In this document: positions 41,150 through 50,085 of the stretch, one piece after another | How positions within the stretch are numbered: position 1 is the first letter of the stretch | Layout: every line of letters starts with the position of its first letter | DNA from: JAEUHQ01 sp964538915 | GTDB taxonomy: Bacteria > Planctomycetota > UBA1135 > UBA2386 | Direction of reading: 5' to 3' | DNA: 64,000 nucleotides | Assembly (NCBI GenBank): GCA_964538915.1 | Contig: CAZIFB010000003.1 | Location: forward strand, 1-64,000 | Program-made: the position numbers and the translations under genes | Notes under the pieces: model-generated | Seen by the model: only the letters and a program-made list of their open reading frames with translations | Databases searched by the model: none | What the model was told of the DNA's origin: nothing

Positions 41150-43039
41150 TCAGCGCGCGCCGCGGGCTCGCTCGAGGAACGCCGCCTCGTGCGCACGGAT
41201 CTCGGCTTCGGTGAGGGGCTTCTCGCGCGGCGTGACACGGATCACGCGATTGTCGATCACGACGTTCGGGCGGAAGCCTTCGACGTAGCCGGGCGGCGGC
41301 GTGCGTTCGTGCGCCATCATCCGGTCGGCGTGCGGCGCCGAGAAGGCGATGTACTCGTCGACCGTGACGACGCCGTCGTGGTCGAGGTCGTACGTCGCGA
41401 ACTCCGCCTCCACTTCGCGATCGACGATCTCCTGCGACTTGCCGGGAGCCGCGTGCAGCAGCGCCGACCAGGGCCGGTATTCGGGGAACGCGACCTTGCC
41501 GTCGCGGTCCTGGTCGAAGATCGCGAACGTCGACTTCAGCCAGCCGATCCGGTGGGCGAGCCGTTCTTCCGCCGTCTGCACCGGATTGCGTGCGATCACC
41601 GCGTCGTTGAGTCCGACGTCGTCGATCACAGCGACGTTCGGCAGCACCCACGCGAGCACGCCGACCGCGATGCCGTGCGTGACCGGAAAGCCGTCCCACG
41701 GGATCTTCGATCCTTCTTCGCGCGTGGGGCCGCCGGAGACGAAGCCGTCGAAGTTGGCCTTCATCTCGTAGTTGCGCTTGCACACGAGGCGCGCCCCGAG
41801 CCAGCGCTGCCATTCGTCGTAGACCTCGACGAGCGGGCGGACGATCCCCGGCACGTGCGGCGCGACGTCGCCGTCGTGGTTCGCGAACTTGATCCAGCCG
41901 ATCGGTTGCGCGAGCACGAGCATCGTGCCGACGACGCCGACGAACGTGCGCCCGCTCCAGTCCAGCTTCCGTGCCATCGCGACGAGCGACAACGGCACCC
42001 ACGGCGCGAGGTGCGTGTAGACCCGCCACTCGAACAGGTCTCCGCCCATGAAGAACGTGTAGTAGGCGAAGTGGTACGCGAACACCGCGCCGACCGCGGC
42101 GGCCCCGAGATTCACCGGACGCAGCAGCACGAGCGGGCCCGGCGAGCGCACCGCGCGAACGAGCCACAGGGCCGCGACGCCGAGCCAGACGTAGAGGCCG
42201 AACTCGACCACGTACGACGCGAAGTAGCGCGCACCGCTCTCGGGCCACGCCTCGATGGTCTTCGCGTAGTAGGTGCACGGCAGCCAGTCGCCCGTCGTCG
42301 CACGGCGCCACGTCACGTGGCAGAGCACGGGAACCACGGCGAGCGCCGTGGACACGAGCCCCGCGGCGGGGCGGCGCAGCGCGGCGGCGAGCGACCACCA
42401 GACGACCAGCACGGACGTCGCTGCGACGACGAGCAGGCCCTCTGGTCGCGCGACACCCGTCGCGCCGGCGATCAGCCCCAGGGCGAGCCATCGCCGCGGT
42501 GCGGCGACGCTCCGCGGCGAAGCGGCGAGCAGCGACCACGCGAACAGCAGCGCGTTGAAGATCGCGATCCCGAGGCCCGAACTCAGCGTCGCGAGGAAGC
42601 CGCGATTCGTCACGAGCAGCGCCAGCGACAGCGCGAGCATCGCGAGCCGCGCGCGTTCGAGCCGTTCGGGCAGCGCGATCCGCCACACGGCGCGCGCGAG
42701 CAGCGCGAACGTCACCGTGCCGAACCCGAGCGTCAGCCAGTTGGCCACGTCGGGCGGCTCGAGGCCGAAGGCCCTCCACACCGACAACAGCAGCAGCGAC
42801 CAGAGGAAGTCCGTGTTGCCGTCGACCGGCGCGAACGGCGCGGGGTTCCACACGAGACCGCGGCCGAGCATCGCGTTGCTCAGGTAGCGGTAGGTGATGT
42901 AGGCGTCGTCCGCGAAGTGCCAGCAGAGGTGCCAGCCGACCAGCATCACGACGAACGCGGCGGCGACGATCACCCAGCCGCGCATCCCGAGCCGGGCGCG
43001 CGGAGCGACCACGGACCCGGCTGGCGACGTCACGCTCAT
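41150..43039 (-). CDS. Membrane glycosyltransferase-like protein with two C-terminal EF-hands
   Basis: The 629-residue protein has an N-terminal GT-C-like region: one membrane segment near 20-40, then FADDAYITYRYLSNAMLGRGL, which places the Asp-Asp-Ala-Tyr of the first extracytoplasmic loop as in decaprenylphosphoryl-sugar transferases of the AftB type, and around ten more membrane spans. DGNTDFLWSLL recurs in such enzymes. Between residues 500 and 565 are two full EF-hand loops, DQDRDGKVAFPE (509-520) and DLDHDGVVTVDE (551-562), each with all calcium ligands. Fusion of such loops to a transferase is unusual; it may be calcium-regulated. It stands alone, 15 bases from the ABM gene on the same strand. 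Confidence 0.8.
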   Translation of the reverse strand: MSVTSPAGSVVAPRARLGMRGWVIVAAAFVVMLVGWHLCWHFADDAYITYRYLSNAMLGRGLVWNPAPFAPVDGNTDFLWSLLLLSVWRAFGLEPPDVANWLTLGFGTVTFALLARAVWRIALPERLERARLAMLALSLALLVTNRGFLATLSSGLGIAIFNALLFAWSLLAASPRSVAAPRRWLALGLIAGATGVARPEGLLVVAATSVLVVWWSLAAALRRPAAGLVSTALAVVPVLCHVTWRRATTGDWLPCTYYAKTIEAWPESGARYFASYVVEFGLYVWLGVAALWLVRAVRSPGPLVLLRPVNLGAAAVGAVFAYHFAYYTFFMGGDLFEWRVYTHLAPWVPLSLVAMARKLDWSGRTFVGVVGTMLVLAQPIGWIKFANHDGDVAPHVPGIVRPLVEVYDEWQRWLGARLVCKRNYEMKANFDGFVSGGPTREEGSKIPWDGFPVTHGIAVGVLAWVLPNVAVIDDVGLNDAVIARNPVQTAEERLAHRIGWLKSTFAIFDQDRDGKVAFPEYRPWSALLHAAPGKSQEIVDREVEAEFATYDLDHDGVVTVDEYIAFSAPHADRMMAHERTPPPGYVEGFRPNVVIDNRVIRVTPREKPLTEAEIRAHEAAFLERARGAR

Positions 43040-43054
43040 GAACGCGCGGCGATG

Positions 43055-43390
43055 CTACTGCCCGCGCTCGAACTGCCAATCGCGTTCGACACGCGCGATG
43101 CGGAGCCGATAGCGGCGGTACCACTGCGCCTTGCCCTGCCGCTGGGCCGCCGCGTGCTCGACGTTCGCCCGCCATCCGGCGATGGAGGCGAGGTCGCGCC
43201 AGTAGGAGACGGTGATGCCGATCCCTTCGCGTGCCGACTCGATGCCGAGGAAACCCGGCTGCTGCGCCGCGAGTTCGACCATGCGATCCGCCATCGCGGC
43301 GTAGCCCGCGGTATCGTCCGACATCTCGCTCGTGAAGATGGCCGCGAAGTACGGCGGTTCGAACGCCGGGCCGTGGCTGCCGCTGCTCAC
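43055..43390 (-). CDS. Antibiotic-biosynthesis-monooxygenase (ABM) domain protein
   Basis: The 111-residue protein has the ABM ferredoxin-like pattern: FAAIFTSEMSDDTAGYAAMAD, QQPGFLGIESARE, ITVSYWRDLASIAGW (the conserved SYW) and RRYRLRIARVERDW. Such small proteins act as oxygenases or heme-degrading enzymes without cofactor, though many have no known role. The start is GTG 43390, overlapping the OPT gene stop by 4 bases (GTGA). Confidence 0.82.
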   Translation of the reverse strand: MSSGSHGPAFEPPYFAAIFTSEMSDDTAGYAAMADRMVELAAQQPGFLGIESAREGIGITVSYWRDLASIAGWRANVEHAAAQRQGKAQWYRRYRLRIARVERDWQFERGQ

Positions 43391-45564
43391 GAGTGGCCGC
43401 CCCCGCCCGGCCCCGGCCGCGCGGCGCGGAACATCCAGTAGCCGAGCAGGCCGAGCACGAACACGCCGAAGAGGTTGCCGATCGTGCCACCGCCGTCGGC
43501 GCCGAACGGCAACCCGGCGAGGAACGCCACTCCGGCGACGAGACCCGTGTCGTCGTTGTAGCCGGGCAGGAACCCCTGCATCGCCGCGAAGACGCCGAGG
43601 ATCGCGGCGCCGGCGATCAGCCCCGACGAGAACAGCGTGCCCTCGGGCTCTTCGTCCGCGTCGGGCACGCGGCGATACCGTCGATCGGCGAGCTTGCGCA
43701 CGAGCCCGCCGAGGAAGACCGGCATCGTGTACTGGACCTTGAGGTAGAGACCGACCGCGAACGTCAACGACCCGATGCCCAGCAGCTCCATGAACATCGC
43801 GATCGCGGCGCCGATCAGGATCAGATCCCACGGCAGCTTCTGGTCGAGGATTCCGTCGATCATCGTCGCCATCAGACTCGCCTGCGGAGCCGACAGGCGC
43901 CCCGAACCGATGCCGTCGTTGCGACGGAACAGAGCCGCCTTGGTCGCGGGGTCGACGAGGTAGTTGCCCGGTTCGAGCTTCTGGTCCTTCGGCAGATCCG
44001 CGGGCCCGAGGCGGACCAGGATCAGCTCCTGGGCGCTGGCCGGCTCTTCCTTGAGGCGAGGTGTCACCCGCGCGTGTCCGGCCAGGAGTCCATCGGAGAC
44101 CGCGAACGGTGCGACGATCTTCTCGTCGCTGGTCGTCGCGAGATTGAGCGAGTACGCGGTGAAACCGACGGCGAGCACCGAGGTCAGCACGCCGATGACC
44201 AGGGTGCCCTGCTGGAGCACGGGCGTGGCACCGACGAGGAAGCCCGTCTTCAGATCCTGCGAACACGTGCCCGCCTGACTGACCGCGATGCACACGACGG
44301 CGCCGATGGTCAGGACCAGCTTTTTGTGCTGCGTGTCGGTCCAGCCGTTCATCAGGAAGATCGCGCACGTGCCCATCAGCACCGCGATCGTCATGCCGGA
44401 GAGCGGATTGCTGGTCGAACCGACCTCGCCGGTGATGCGCGAACTCACGACCGCGAACAGGAAGCCGAACGCGAGGATCATCACGGCGCCGAGCAGCGGC
44501 ATCTCGAACATCGGCGTCAGCCAGATCAGCGCGATCAGACCGAGCGCGCCCGCGAGGAGGACCGGCATCGGCGTGTCACGGTCGGTGCGCTCGGGCGAAG
44601 ACTGCGAGCCGCCGCCGAACAGGCCCTTCGCGGAGTTCCAGACCGCGGACCGGATCGCGGGCAGCGCACGGATCAGCGAGAAGATGCCGCCGGTCGCGAC
44701 GGCGCCGGCGCCGATGTGGCGGGCGTACGCCTTGTAGATCTCGCCCCAGTCCATCTCGGCGATCGGCTTCGTGCCGAACCCGAACACCCCGGGTGCCTGC
44801 GCCCCGAAGGTGTAGATCAACGGGATCAGGATCAACGCCGACATCAACGAGCCGGCGACCATGATCAGCGAAGTGCGGTAGCCGATGATGTAGCCGACAC
44901 CGAGCAGCGCCGGGTCGAAGTCGCAGCCGACGTACGCCTTGTCGAAGTAGGCCAGTCGGGTGCCGAAGAACGCGCTGAGCTTCGTGCCGACCGTGGCGAC
45001 GACTCCGCCGAAGATGGCCTGCACCGTCTTGAGACCGGCGCCGATGCCCATGCCGATGAACACCTTCTTCGCCGAGGTGCCGCCGGTCTCGCCGACGCGC
45101 AGGATCTCGGCGCACGCCTTGCCCTCCGGGTAACGGAGCTTGCCGTGCTCCTTGACGATCAGGTAGCGACGCAACGGCACCATCATCAGCACGCCCAGCA
45201 CGCCGCCGGCGAGCGCGATCAACGTCGTCGAACCGATCTCGAGCGGATAGCCGAGGAAGATCAGCGCCGGCACCGTGAAGACCACGGCGGCCGCGACCGA
45301 CTCGCCGGCGGACCCGGTGGTCTGTGCGATGTTGTGTTCGAGGATCGCTCGCTTGCCGCCCCGCGGACGCAGGACCGCGATCGCGACGACCGCAATCGGA
45401 ACCGAGGCGGAGACGGTGAGACCGACCTTCAGGGCGAGGTAGGTGGATGCGACGCCGAACACGAGGCCGAGGACCGCCCCCAACAGGACGGCGCGCAAGG
45501 TGAGCTCGGGCTGCGCCTCGGTCGACGCGACAAGGGGACGATGCTCGGGGGCATTCGTGCTCAT
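43387..45564 (-). CDS. OPT-family oligopeptide/metal-chelate transporter
   Basis: The 725-residue protein begins with a short soluble arm, then 12-16 hydrophobic segments (LLGAVLGLVFGVASTYLALKVGLT, AGGVLGVLMMVPLRR, FGGVVATVGTKLSAFFGTRL, MFMELLGIGSLTFAVGLYL). ILEHNIAQTTGSAGES and RYPEGKACAEIL are typical OPT motifs. Members import oligopeptides or metal-nicotianamine/siderophore chelates. The start is the ATG 45564; the frame is open for 92 more codons of poor quality. It runs divergent from the secreted repeat protein at 45754, with 189 bases between, and is followed by the ABM gene. Confidence 0.9.
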   Translation of the reverse strand: MSTNAPEHRPLVASTEAQPELTLRAVLLGAVLGLVFGVASTYLALKVGLTVSASVPIAVVAIAVLRPRGGKRAILEHNIAQTTGSAGESVAAAVVFTVPALIFLGYPLEIGSTTLIALAGGVLGVLMMVPLRRYLIVKEHGKLRYPEGKACAEILRVGETGGTSAKKVFIGMGIGAGLKTVQAIFGGVVATVGTKLSAFFGTRLAYFDKAYVGCDFDPALLGVGYIIGYRTSLIMVAGSLMSALILIPLIYTFGAQAPGVFGFGTKPIAEMDWGEIYKAYARHIGAGAVATGGIFSLIRALPAIRSAVWNSAKGLFGGGSQSSPERTDRDTPMPVLLAGALGLIALIWLTPMFEMPLLGAVMILAFGFLFAVVSSRITGEVGSTSNPLSGMTIAVLMGTCAIFLMNGWTDTQHKKLVLTIGAVVCIAVSQAGTCSQDLKTGFLVGATPVLQQGTLVIGVLTSVLAVGFTAYSLNLATTSDEKIVAPFAVSDGLLAGHARVTPRLKEEPASAQELILVRLGPADLPKDQKLEPGNYLVDPATKAALFRRNDGIGSGRLSAPQASLMATMIDGILDQKLPWDLILIGAAIAMFMELLGIGSLTFAVGLYLKVQYTMPVFLGGLVRKLADRRYRRVPDADEEPEGTLFSSGLIAGAAILGVFAAMQGFLPGYNDDTGLVAGVAFLAGLPFGADGGGTIGNLFGVFVLGLLGYWMFRAARPGPGGGGHS

Positions 45565-45753
45565 TGGCCGGGAAGGTCCGCGGAGCGCGCTGGAGAATCC
45601 AGAACGAAGCCGTCGCTCGTTGGAGCCGGCCGTCGGCAGCGGGACGGCCAGGTGCCGATCGCTCCGCGCGAACCCGGCGGCGCCGTGACCCGGTAGAACT
45701 GCCGGACTATCGGCCCCGCTCTCTCTCGCGCACCTTCGGAAAAGAGGTGACCC

Positions 45754-48327
45754 ATGACGCTCGGTTCCGCCGCCTCCGAGGCCGCGCTCCTGTTCTGTGC
45801 CTGCATCACCACGACGTTGCTGCCCGCCCAGTGCGCGCAATGGGCGCCGGGCGGCGGCGTGCCGGGCGTGGAGACGCAGACGGCCGCGCTGCCGGTCACC
45901 GCGATGCTGCGCTGGGACCCGGACGGTGCGGGGCCGCAGCCGGAAGTGCTCGTCGTCGCGGGCCGGATCACGGTCGCGGGTGACACGGCCGCCGCGAACA
46001 TCGCGGCGTGGAACCCCGCGACCGGGACATGGTCGGCGCTGGGCGGCGGCGTCGACGGTCAGGTCCTGGCGCTCGCGGCGATGCCGAACGGTGACCTCGT
46101 CGCCGGCGGGTCGTTCCTAAACGCAGGCGGCGCGCCGGCGAATCGCCTTGCTCGCTGGGACGGAGCGACCTGGACGGCGGTCGGCGGCGGAGTGAACAAC
46201 AGCGTCGGTGCCACACAGGTGCGCGCGCTCGCAGTCCTCCCGAGCGGTGAGCTGGTCGTCGGCGGCACGTTCGACTCGGCGGGCAGCGTCGCCGCGCGCA
46301 ACATCGCGAGCTTCGACGGCACGACGTGGACCGCGCTCGGCGACGCCAACGTCGGCGTCAGCGCGCTGACCCTCACCGCGAGCGGCGCCCTCGTCGCCGC
46401 GGGTCCGTTCACGACCATCGGCACCGCGACCGCAAACCACGTCGCGTCGTGGAACGGCGCGAGCTGGTTCCCGCTCGGCATCGGCATCGGCGGGACGGTC
46501 GAGTCGGTGCTCGGGATGCCGAACGGCGACGTGATCGCCGGCGGCTCCTTCACCACTGCGGGCGGGGCCCCGTGCAACAACATCGCGCGCTGGGACGGCA
46601 CGGTCTGGTCGGCGCTCGGCTCCGGTATCCAGGGCACACCGGGCGCGGTCGTCTACGGCCTGGCAGTCCTGCCGGGCGGCACGTTCGTCGCGGCAGGCGA
46701 CTTCGCCATCGCCGGCGGGAGCGGTGCGGCGCACCTCGCCCGGTGGAACGGCGGCGGATGGTCGTCGTACGGCTCGACGATGGGCGACTTCACCACGTCC
46801 CCGTCGGTTCGCAGCGTCGTGGTCCTGGCGAACGGCGACGTGGTGGCGGGCGGGCGCTTCCATTTCGCTGCGAACACCGCGGTGTGCCACGTCGCGCGCT
46901 ACGACGGCGTGGACTGGGCAGCGCTCGGCACCGGCACACATGCTGCGATCAATGCGATCACCACGATGCCGAACGGCGACCTCGTGGCCGGCGGCAGCTT
47001 CTACGCAATCGGCGGTCAGGCAGCGACGCACCTCGCGCGGCGCGTCGGCTCGACCTGGACGCCGCTCGGTCTCGGCACCGACGATGCGGTCTTCGCCCTC
47101 ACGACACTGCCCAACGGCGACCTGATCGCCGGCGGCACCTTCACGCAGGCCGGCTTCGCGGCCGCGAACCTCGTCGCGCGCTGGGACGGCACGCAATGGC
47201 ACACGCTCGGCGCCGGACTCGACGGGCTCGCGGTCGGCGCGCTCGCCACGATGCCCAACGGCGACGTGATCGCCGCCGGGACGTTCTCTCTCGCCGGTGG
47301 CGCACCCGCGGCGAACATCGCGCGGTGGGACGGCACGTCGTGGTCACCCCTCGGAACCGGACTCAACGGAACCGTGAACGCACTCGCGGTGCTGAGCAAT
47401 GGCGATCTCGTCGCGGGCGGAGCGTTCAACACTGCGGGCGGCACCGGGGCGTCGAGGATCGCCCGTTGGAACGGCTCCTCGTGGTCACCGCTCGGCACCG
47501 GCATCGTCGGTGTCGTGTCGGCGCTCACGGCGGCGCCGAACGGCGGCCTGTTCGCGGGCGGGATCTTCCCGCTGGCAGGCGGGCTCACGGTCAACAACGT
47601 CGCGAGGTGGAACGGCACGTCGTGGTCCGCCGTGGGCAACGGAGTCGCCAGCTCGGTGTCGGCACTCGCCGTCATGCCGGACGGCGACTTGATCGCCTCC
47701 GGGCAGTTCGTCACCGCGAGCGGCGTGCCCGCGAACCGGATCGCCCGCTGGAACGGCGCGTCGTGGTCCGCTGTCGGTGCGGGCCTCGACGCCGGCGCCA
47801 AGACGCTGGCAGTGGACCCGGCCGGCGCCCTCGTCGCGGGCGGGACGTTCCTGACGGCCAACGGGGCGGCGTCCGCGTTCCTCGCCCACTACGAGTCGAC
47901 CTGCGTTGCGATTTCGACGACGAGCGGTCTCGGTTGCCCGAGCAGCGGCGGCGCGAACACGCTCACCGCGACGACGCTGCCGTGGGTCGACGCGACGTTC
48001 CGCGCGCGCGGCACGGGCCTGCCGACGTCCGCACTCGTGGTCGCGATCACCAGCTTCACGGCGGTCCCGCAGGGAGTGCTGCCGCTCGCGGCGCTGTTCG
48101 GCAGTCTCAGCCCCGCGGGCTGCGAACTGCTCGTCGCGCCGGACATCACCGAACTGCTCGCCACCACGAACGGCATCGCGGACTCGCAGCTGTTCCTGCC
48201 CAACGTGCCGCCGCTCGTCGGTCTCGCGTTCCACCACCAGATGCTGCCGTTCGAGACCGACCCAGTGCTCGGCATCGTCTCGATCACGGCGACCAACTCG
48301 CTGCAGCTCACCGCCGGCGACTTCTGA
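45754..48327 (+). CDS. Secreted 14-repeat propeller-like protein with the shared C-terminal module
   Basis: The 857-residue protein has a hydrophobic N-terminus (AALLFCACITTTLLPAQC), then about 14 repeats of 45-50 residues, each with the shape ALATMPNGDVIAAGTFSLAG then ANIARWDGTSWSPLG. Such units (delta-60-type/Kelch-like) form beta-propeller blades. The first lacks its opening strand. After the repeats comes a 135-residue end with CPSSSGGANTL, LPNVPPLVGLAFHHQMLP and TATNSLQLTAGDF, shared in outline with the genes at 2207, 50086 and 56495. The repeats are 40-60% alike. It is probably exported and possibly surface-attached. Confidence 0.85.
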   Translation: MTLGSAASEAALLFCACITTTLLPAQCAQWAPGGGVPGVETQTAALPVTAMLRWDPDGAGPQPEVLVVAGRITVAGDTAAANIAAWNPATGTWSALGGGVDGQVLALAAMPNGDLVAGGSFLNAGGAPANRLARWDGATWTAVGGGVNNSVGATQVRALAVLPSGELVVGGTFDSAGSVAARNIASFDGTTWTALGDANVGVSALTLTASGALVAAGPFTTIGTATANHVASWNGASWFPLGIGIGGTVESVLGMPNGDVIAGGSFTTAGGAPCNNIARWDGTVWSALGSGIQGTPGAVVYGLAVLPGGTFVAAGDFAIAGGSGAAHLARWNGGGWSSYGSTMGDFTTSPSVRSVVVLANGDVVAGGRFHFAANTAVCHVARYDGVDWAALGTGTHAAINAITTMPNGDLVAGGSFYAIGGQAATHLARRVGSTWTPLGLGTDDAVFALTTLPNGDLIAGGTFTQAGFAAANLVARWDGTQWHTLGAGLDGLAVGALATMPNGDVIAAGTFSLAGGAPAANIARWDGTSWSPLGTGLNGTVNALAVLSNGDLVAGGAFNTAGGTGASRIARWNGSSWSPLGTGIVGVVSALTAAPNGGLFAGGIFPLAGGLTVNNVARWNGTSWSAVGNGVASSVSALAVMPDGDLIASGQFVTASGVPANRIARWNGASWSAVGAGLDAGAKTLAVDPAGALVAGGTFLTANGAASAFLAHYESTCVAISTTSGLGCPSSGGANTLTATTLPWVDATFRARGTGLPTSALVVAITSFTAVPQGVLPLAALFGSLSPAGCELLVAPDITELLATTNGIADSQLFLPNVPPLVGLAFHHQMLPFETDPVLGIVSITATNSLQLTAGDF

Positions 48328-48333
48328 ACTTCG

Positions 48334-50058
48334 CTACGCGTCCCCCATGCCCTTCGCCTTCTCGACGAGGCGGCGGGCCTGTTGCAGCGCCGCGGCATCG
48401 GTGCCGTCCCCCATCGACATCGCGGCGAGTTCCTTCTCGACCTCGGCCGCGCGCAGCTGGCGAACGTTCGACCGCGTGCGTTCGTCGCCGCTCTTGCCGG
48501 CGACCTCCTTGTTGACGAGGTAGTGCTGCTGCGCCCACGCGGCGACCGGCGCCAGGTGCGTGACGATGACCACCTGATGGTGGCGCGCGACCTCGTGCAG
48601 CTTCTTGCCGACCTGCATGCCGAGCCGCCCGCCGATCTCGGCGTCGATCTCGTCGAGCACGAGCAGCGGCACGCGGTCCTGGTCGGCGAGCGTCTTCTTC
48701 ACGGCGAGAACGATGCGCGCGAGTTCGCCGCCCGACGCGGTGTCGCGCATGCTGTGGAACGGCTCGCCGGGGTTGATGCGCACTTCGATGTCGACGGGCA
48801 CCGGGCCGTGGTCGGTCGCGTCGTCGAGCAGACGCTCGGCGACGAACTCCTCGTGCATCGCGACGCGCACCTCCGTGTGTTGCATGCCGAGGTCCTGCAG
48901 CTCGGTGCGGATGCTCGCGCAGAACGGCGCGGCGGCCTTGCCGCGCGCACGGACGAGCTTGCGCCCGACCGCCGCCGCCTGCTCCGTCTTCTGCCGCAGC
49001 TCGACCGCGAGCGCTTCGGGGTCGTCGTTGCCGCCGTCGGCGGCGGCGAGCTCGGCGGTGACGCGTTCGAAGTTGTGCCGCAGATCGCGCTCGGTCGGGC
49101 CGAAGCGCTTCAGGGCGCCGTAGATCTCGTCGAGACGCTGCTGCACCGCGAGAAGGCGATTCGGGTCGAGGTCCAGCCGCGCCTGGCCGGACTGCAGCTT
49201 GCGGCACACGTCCGCGATGAGTTCCTCGGCCTGCGCCATCTGCTCCGAGGCGTCCTCGAGCCGCCGGTCGATCGACGCCGCCTGCTGCACGGCACGGATC
49301 GCGCGGCCGACGAGGTCGCTCACGTTGTTCTCGTCGTCCTGCAGCACTGCGAGCGCTTCCTCGAGATGGCGGCGCATCACGTCGAGGTTGCTCAGCACCT
49401 GATGCTCCTGCTCGAGGTCCTGCAGTTCGCCATCCCCGAGAGCCAGCTCCGTCATCGCGGCATGCTGGAAGCGGAGGAACTCGAGCCGCTGGCGTCGTTC
49501 GCGTTCGCCGTGAGCGAGATCGGCGAGGCGCGCCCGCACTGCCCGCGCGGCGTGCAGGTGCTCGGCGAACTCGCGGCGCAGGTTGCCGGTGCCGGCAAAC
49601 GCGTCGAGTGTCTCGCACTGGATCTCGGGCCGCATCAGCGCGCGCGAATCGCCCTGCCCGTGGATCTCGAGCAGCTGCGTGCCGAGTTCACGCAGCGCGG
49701 TGAGCGTCGCCGGACGGCCGCCGATGCGCACACGCGTCTTGCCCTGCCGGTCGACGATGCGCGTCACGAGCAGCAGATCCTCCTCGATCGCTCCGCCGCA
49801 CAGGTCGTGCACGAGGCGGGCAACGACGGCGCTGCGTTCGCCCTTGCCGAGGCGGAACTCGGCGTCGACCTGCAGTTCGTCGGCACCGTGACGCACGAGC
49901 GAGCCCGCCGCCTTCTCGCCGCGCAGGAGCTTGAGCGCCGTGATGAGCAGCGACTTGCCGCCGCCGGTCTCACCCGACACGACGGTGAGGCCTTCGGCGA
50001 GTCGGATCTCGGCGCGCTCGATCAGCGCGAGGTTCTGGATGTGGAGCGTGTGGAGCAT
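48334..50058 (-). CDS. recN: DNA repair ATPase RecN
   Basis: The 574-residue SMC-like protein for double-strand break repair has a Walker A GETGGGKS (29-36), the signature SGGELARIVLAVK, Walker B VPLLVLDEIDAEIGG, and between them a coiled coil (for example HLEEALAVLQDDENNVSDL). HIQNLALIERAEI is the usual RecN N-terminus. It is normal in length. Convergent with the repeat protein gene, 6 bases between. No other recombination genes are adjacent. Confidence 0.95.
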   Translation of the reverse strand: MLHTLHIQNLALIERAEIRLAEGLTVVSGETGGGKSLLITALKLLRGEKAAGSLVRHGADELQVDAEFRLGKGERSAVVARLVHDLCGGAIEEDLLLVTRIVDRQGKTRVRIGGRPATLTALRELGTQLLEIHGQGDSRALMRPEIQCETLDAFAGTGNLRREFAEHLHAARAVRARLADLAHGERERRQRLEFLRFQHAAMTELALGDGELQDLEQEHQVLSNLDVMRRHLEEALAVLQDDENNVSDLVGRAIRAVQQAASIDRRLEDASEQMAQAEELIADVCRKLQSGQARLDLDPNRLLAVQQRLDEIYGALKRFGPTERDLRHNFERVTAELAAADGGNDDPEALAVELRQKTEQAAAVGRKLVRARGKAAAPFCASIRTELQDLGMQHTEVRVAMHEEFVAERLLDDATDHGPVPVDIEVRINPGEPFHSMRDTASGGELARIVLAVKKTLADQDRVPLLVLDEIDAEIGGRLGMQVGKKLHEVARHHQVVIVTHLAPVAAWAQQHYLVNKEVAGKSGDERTRSNVRQLRAAEVEKELAAMSMGDGTDAAALQQARRLVEKAKGMGDA

Positions 50059-50085
50059 GGCGACCCGCGGACAATGCGCGCGGCG

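Noticed and set aside
41189..43441. A 750-codon plus-strand frame opposite the EF-hand glycosyltransferase
   Set aside because: Arg/His-rich antisense frame with no domains; the minus strand encodes the membrane protein with intact motifs.
45754..48327. A CRISPR-like or DNA-level repeat array
   Set aside because: The repetition is at the protein level in a continuous reading frame, units are diverged, and no constant short direct repeat or spacer exists.
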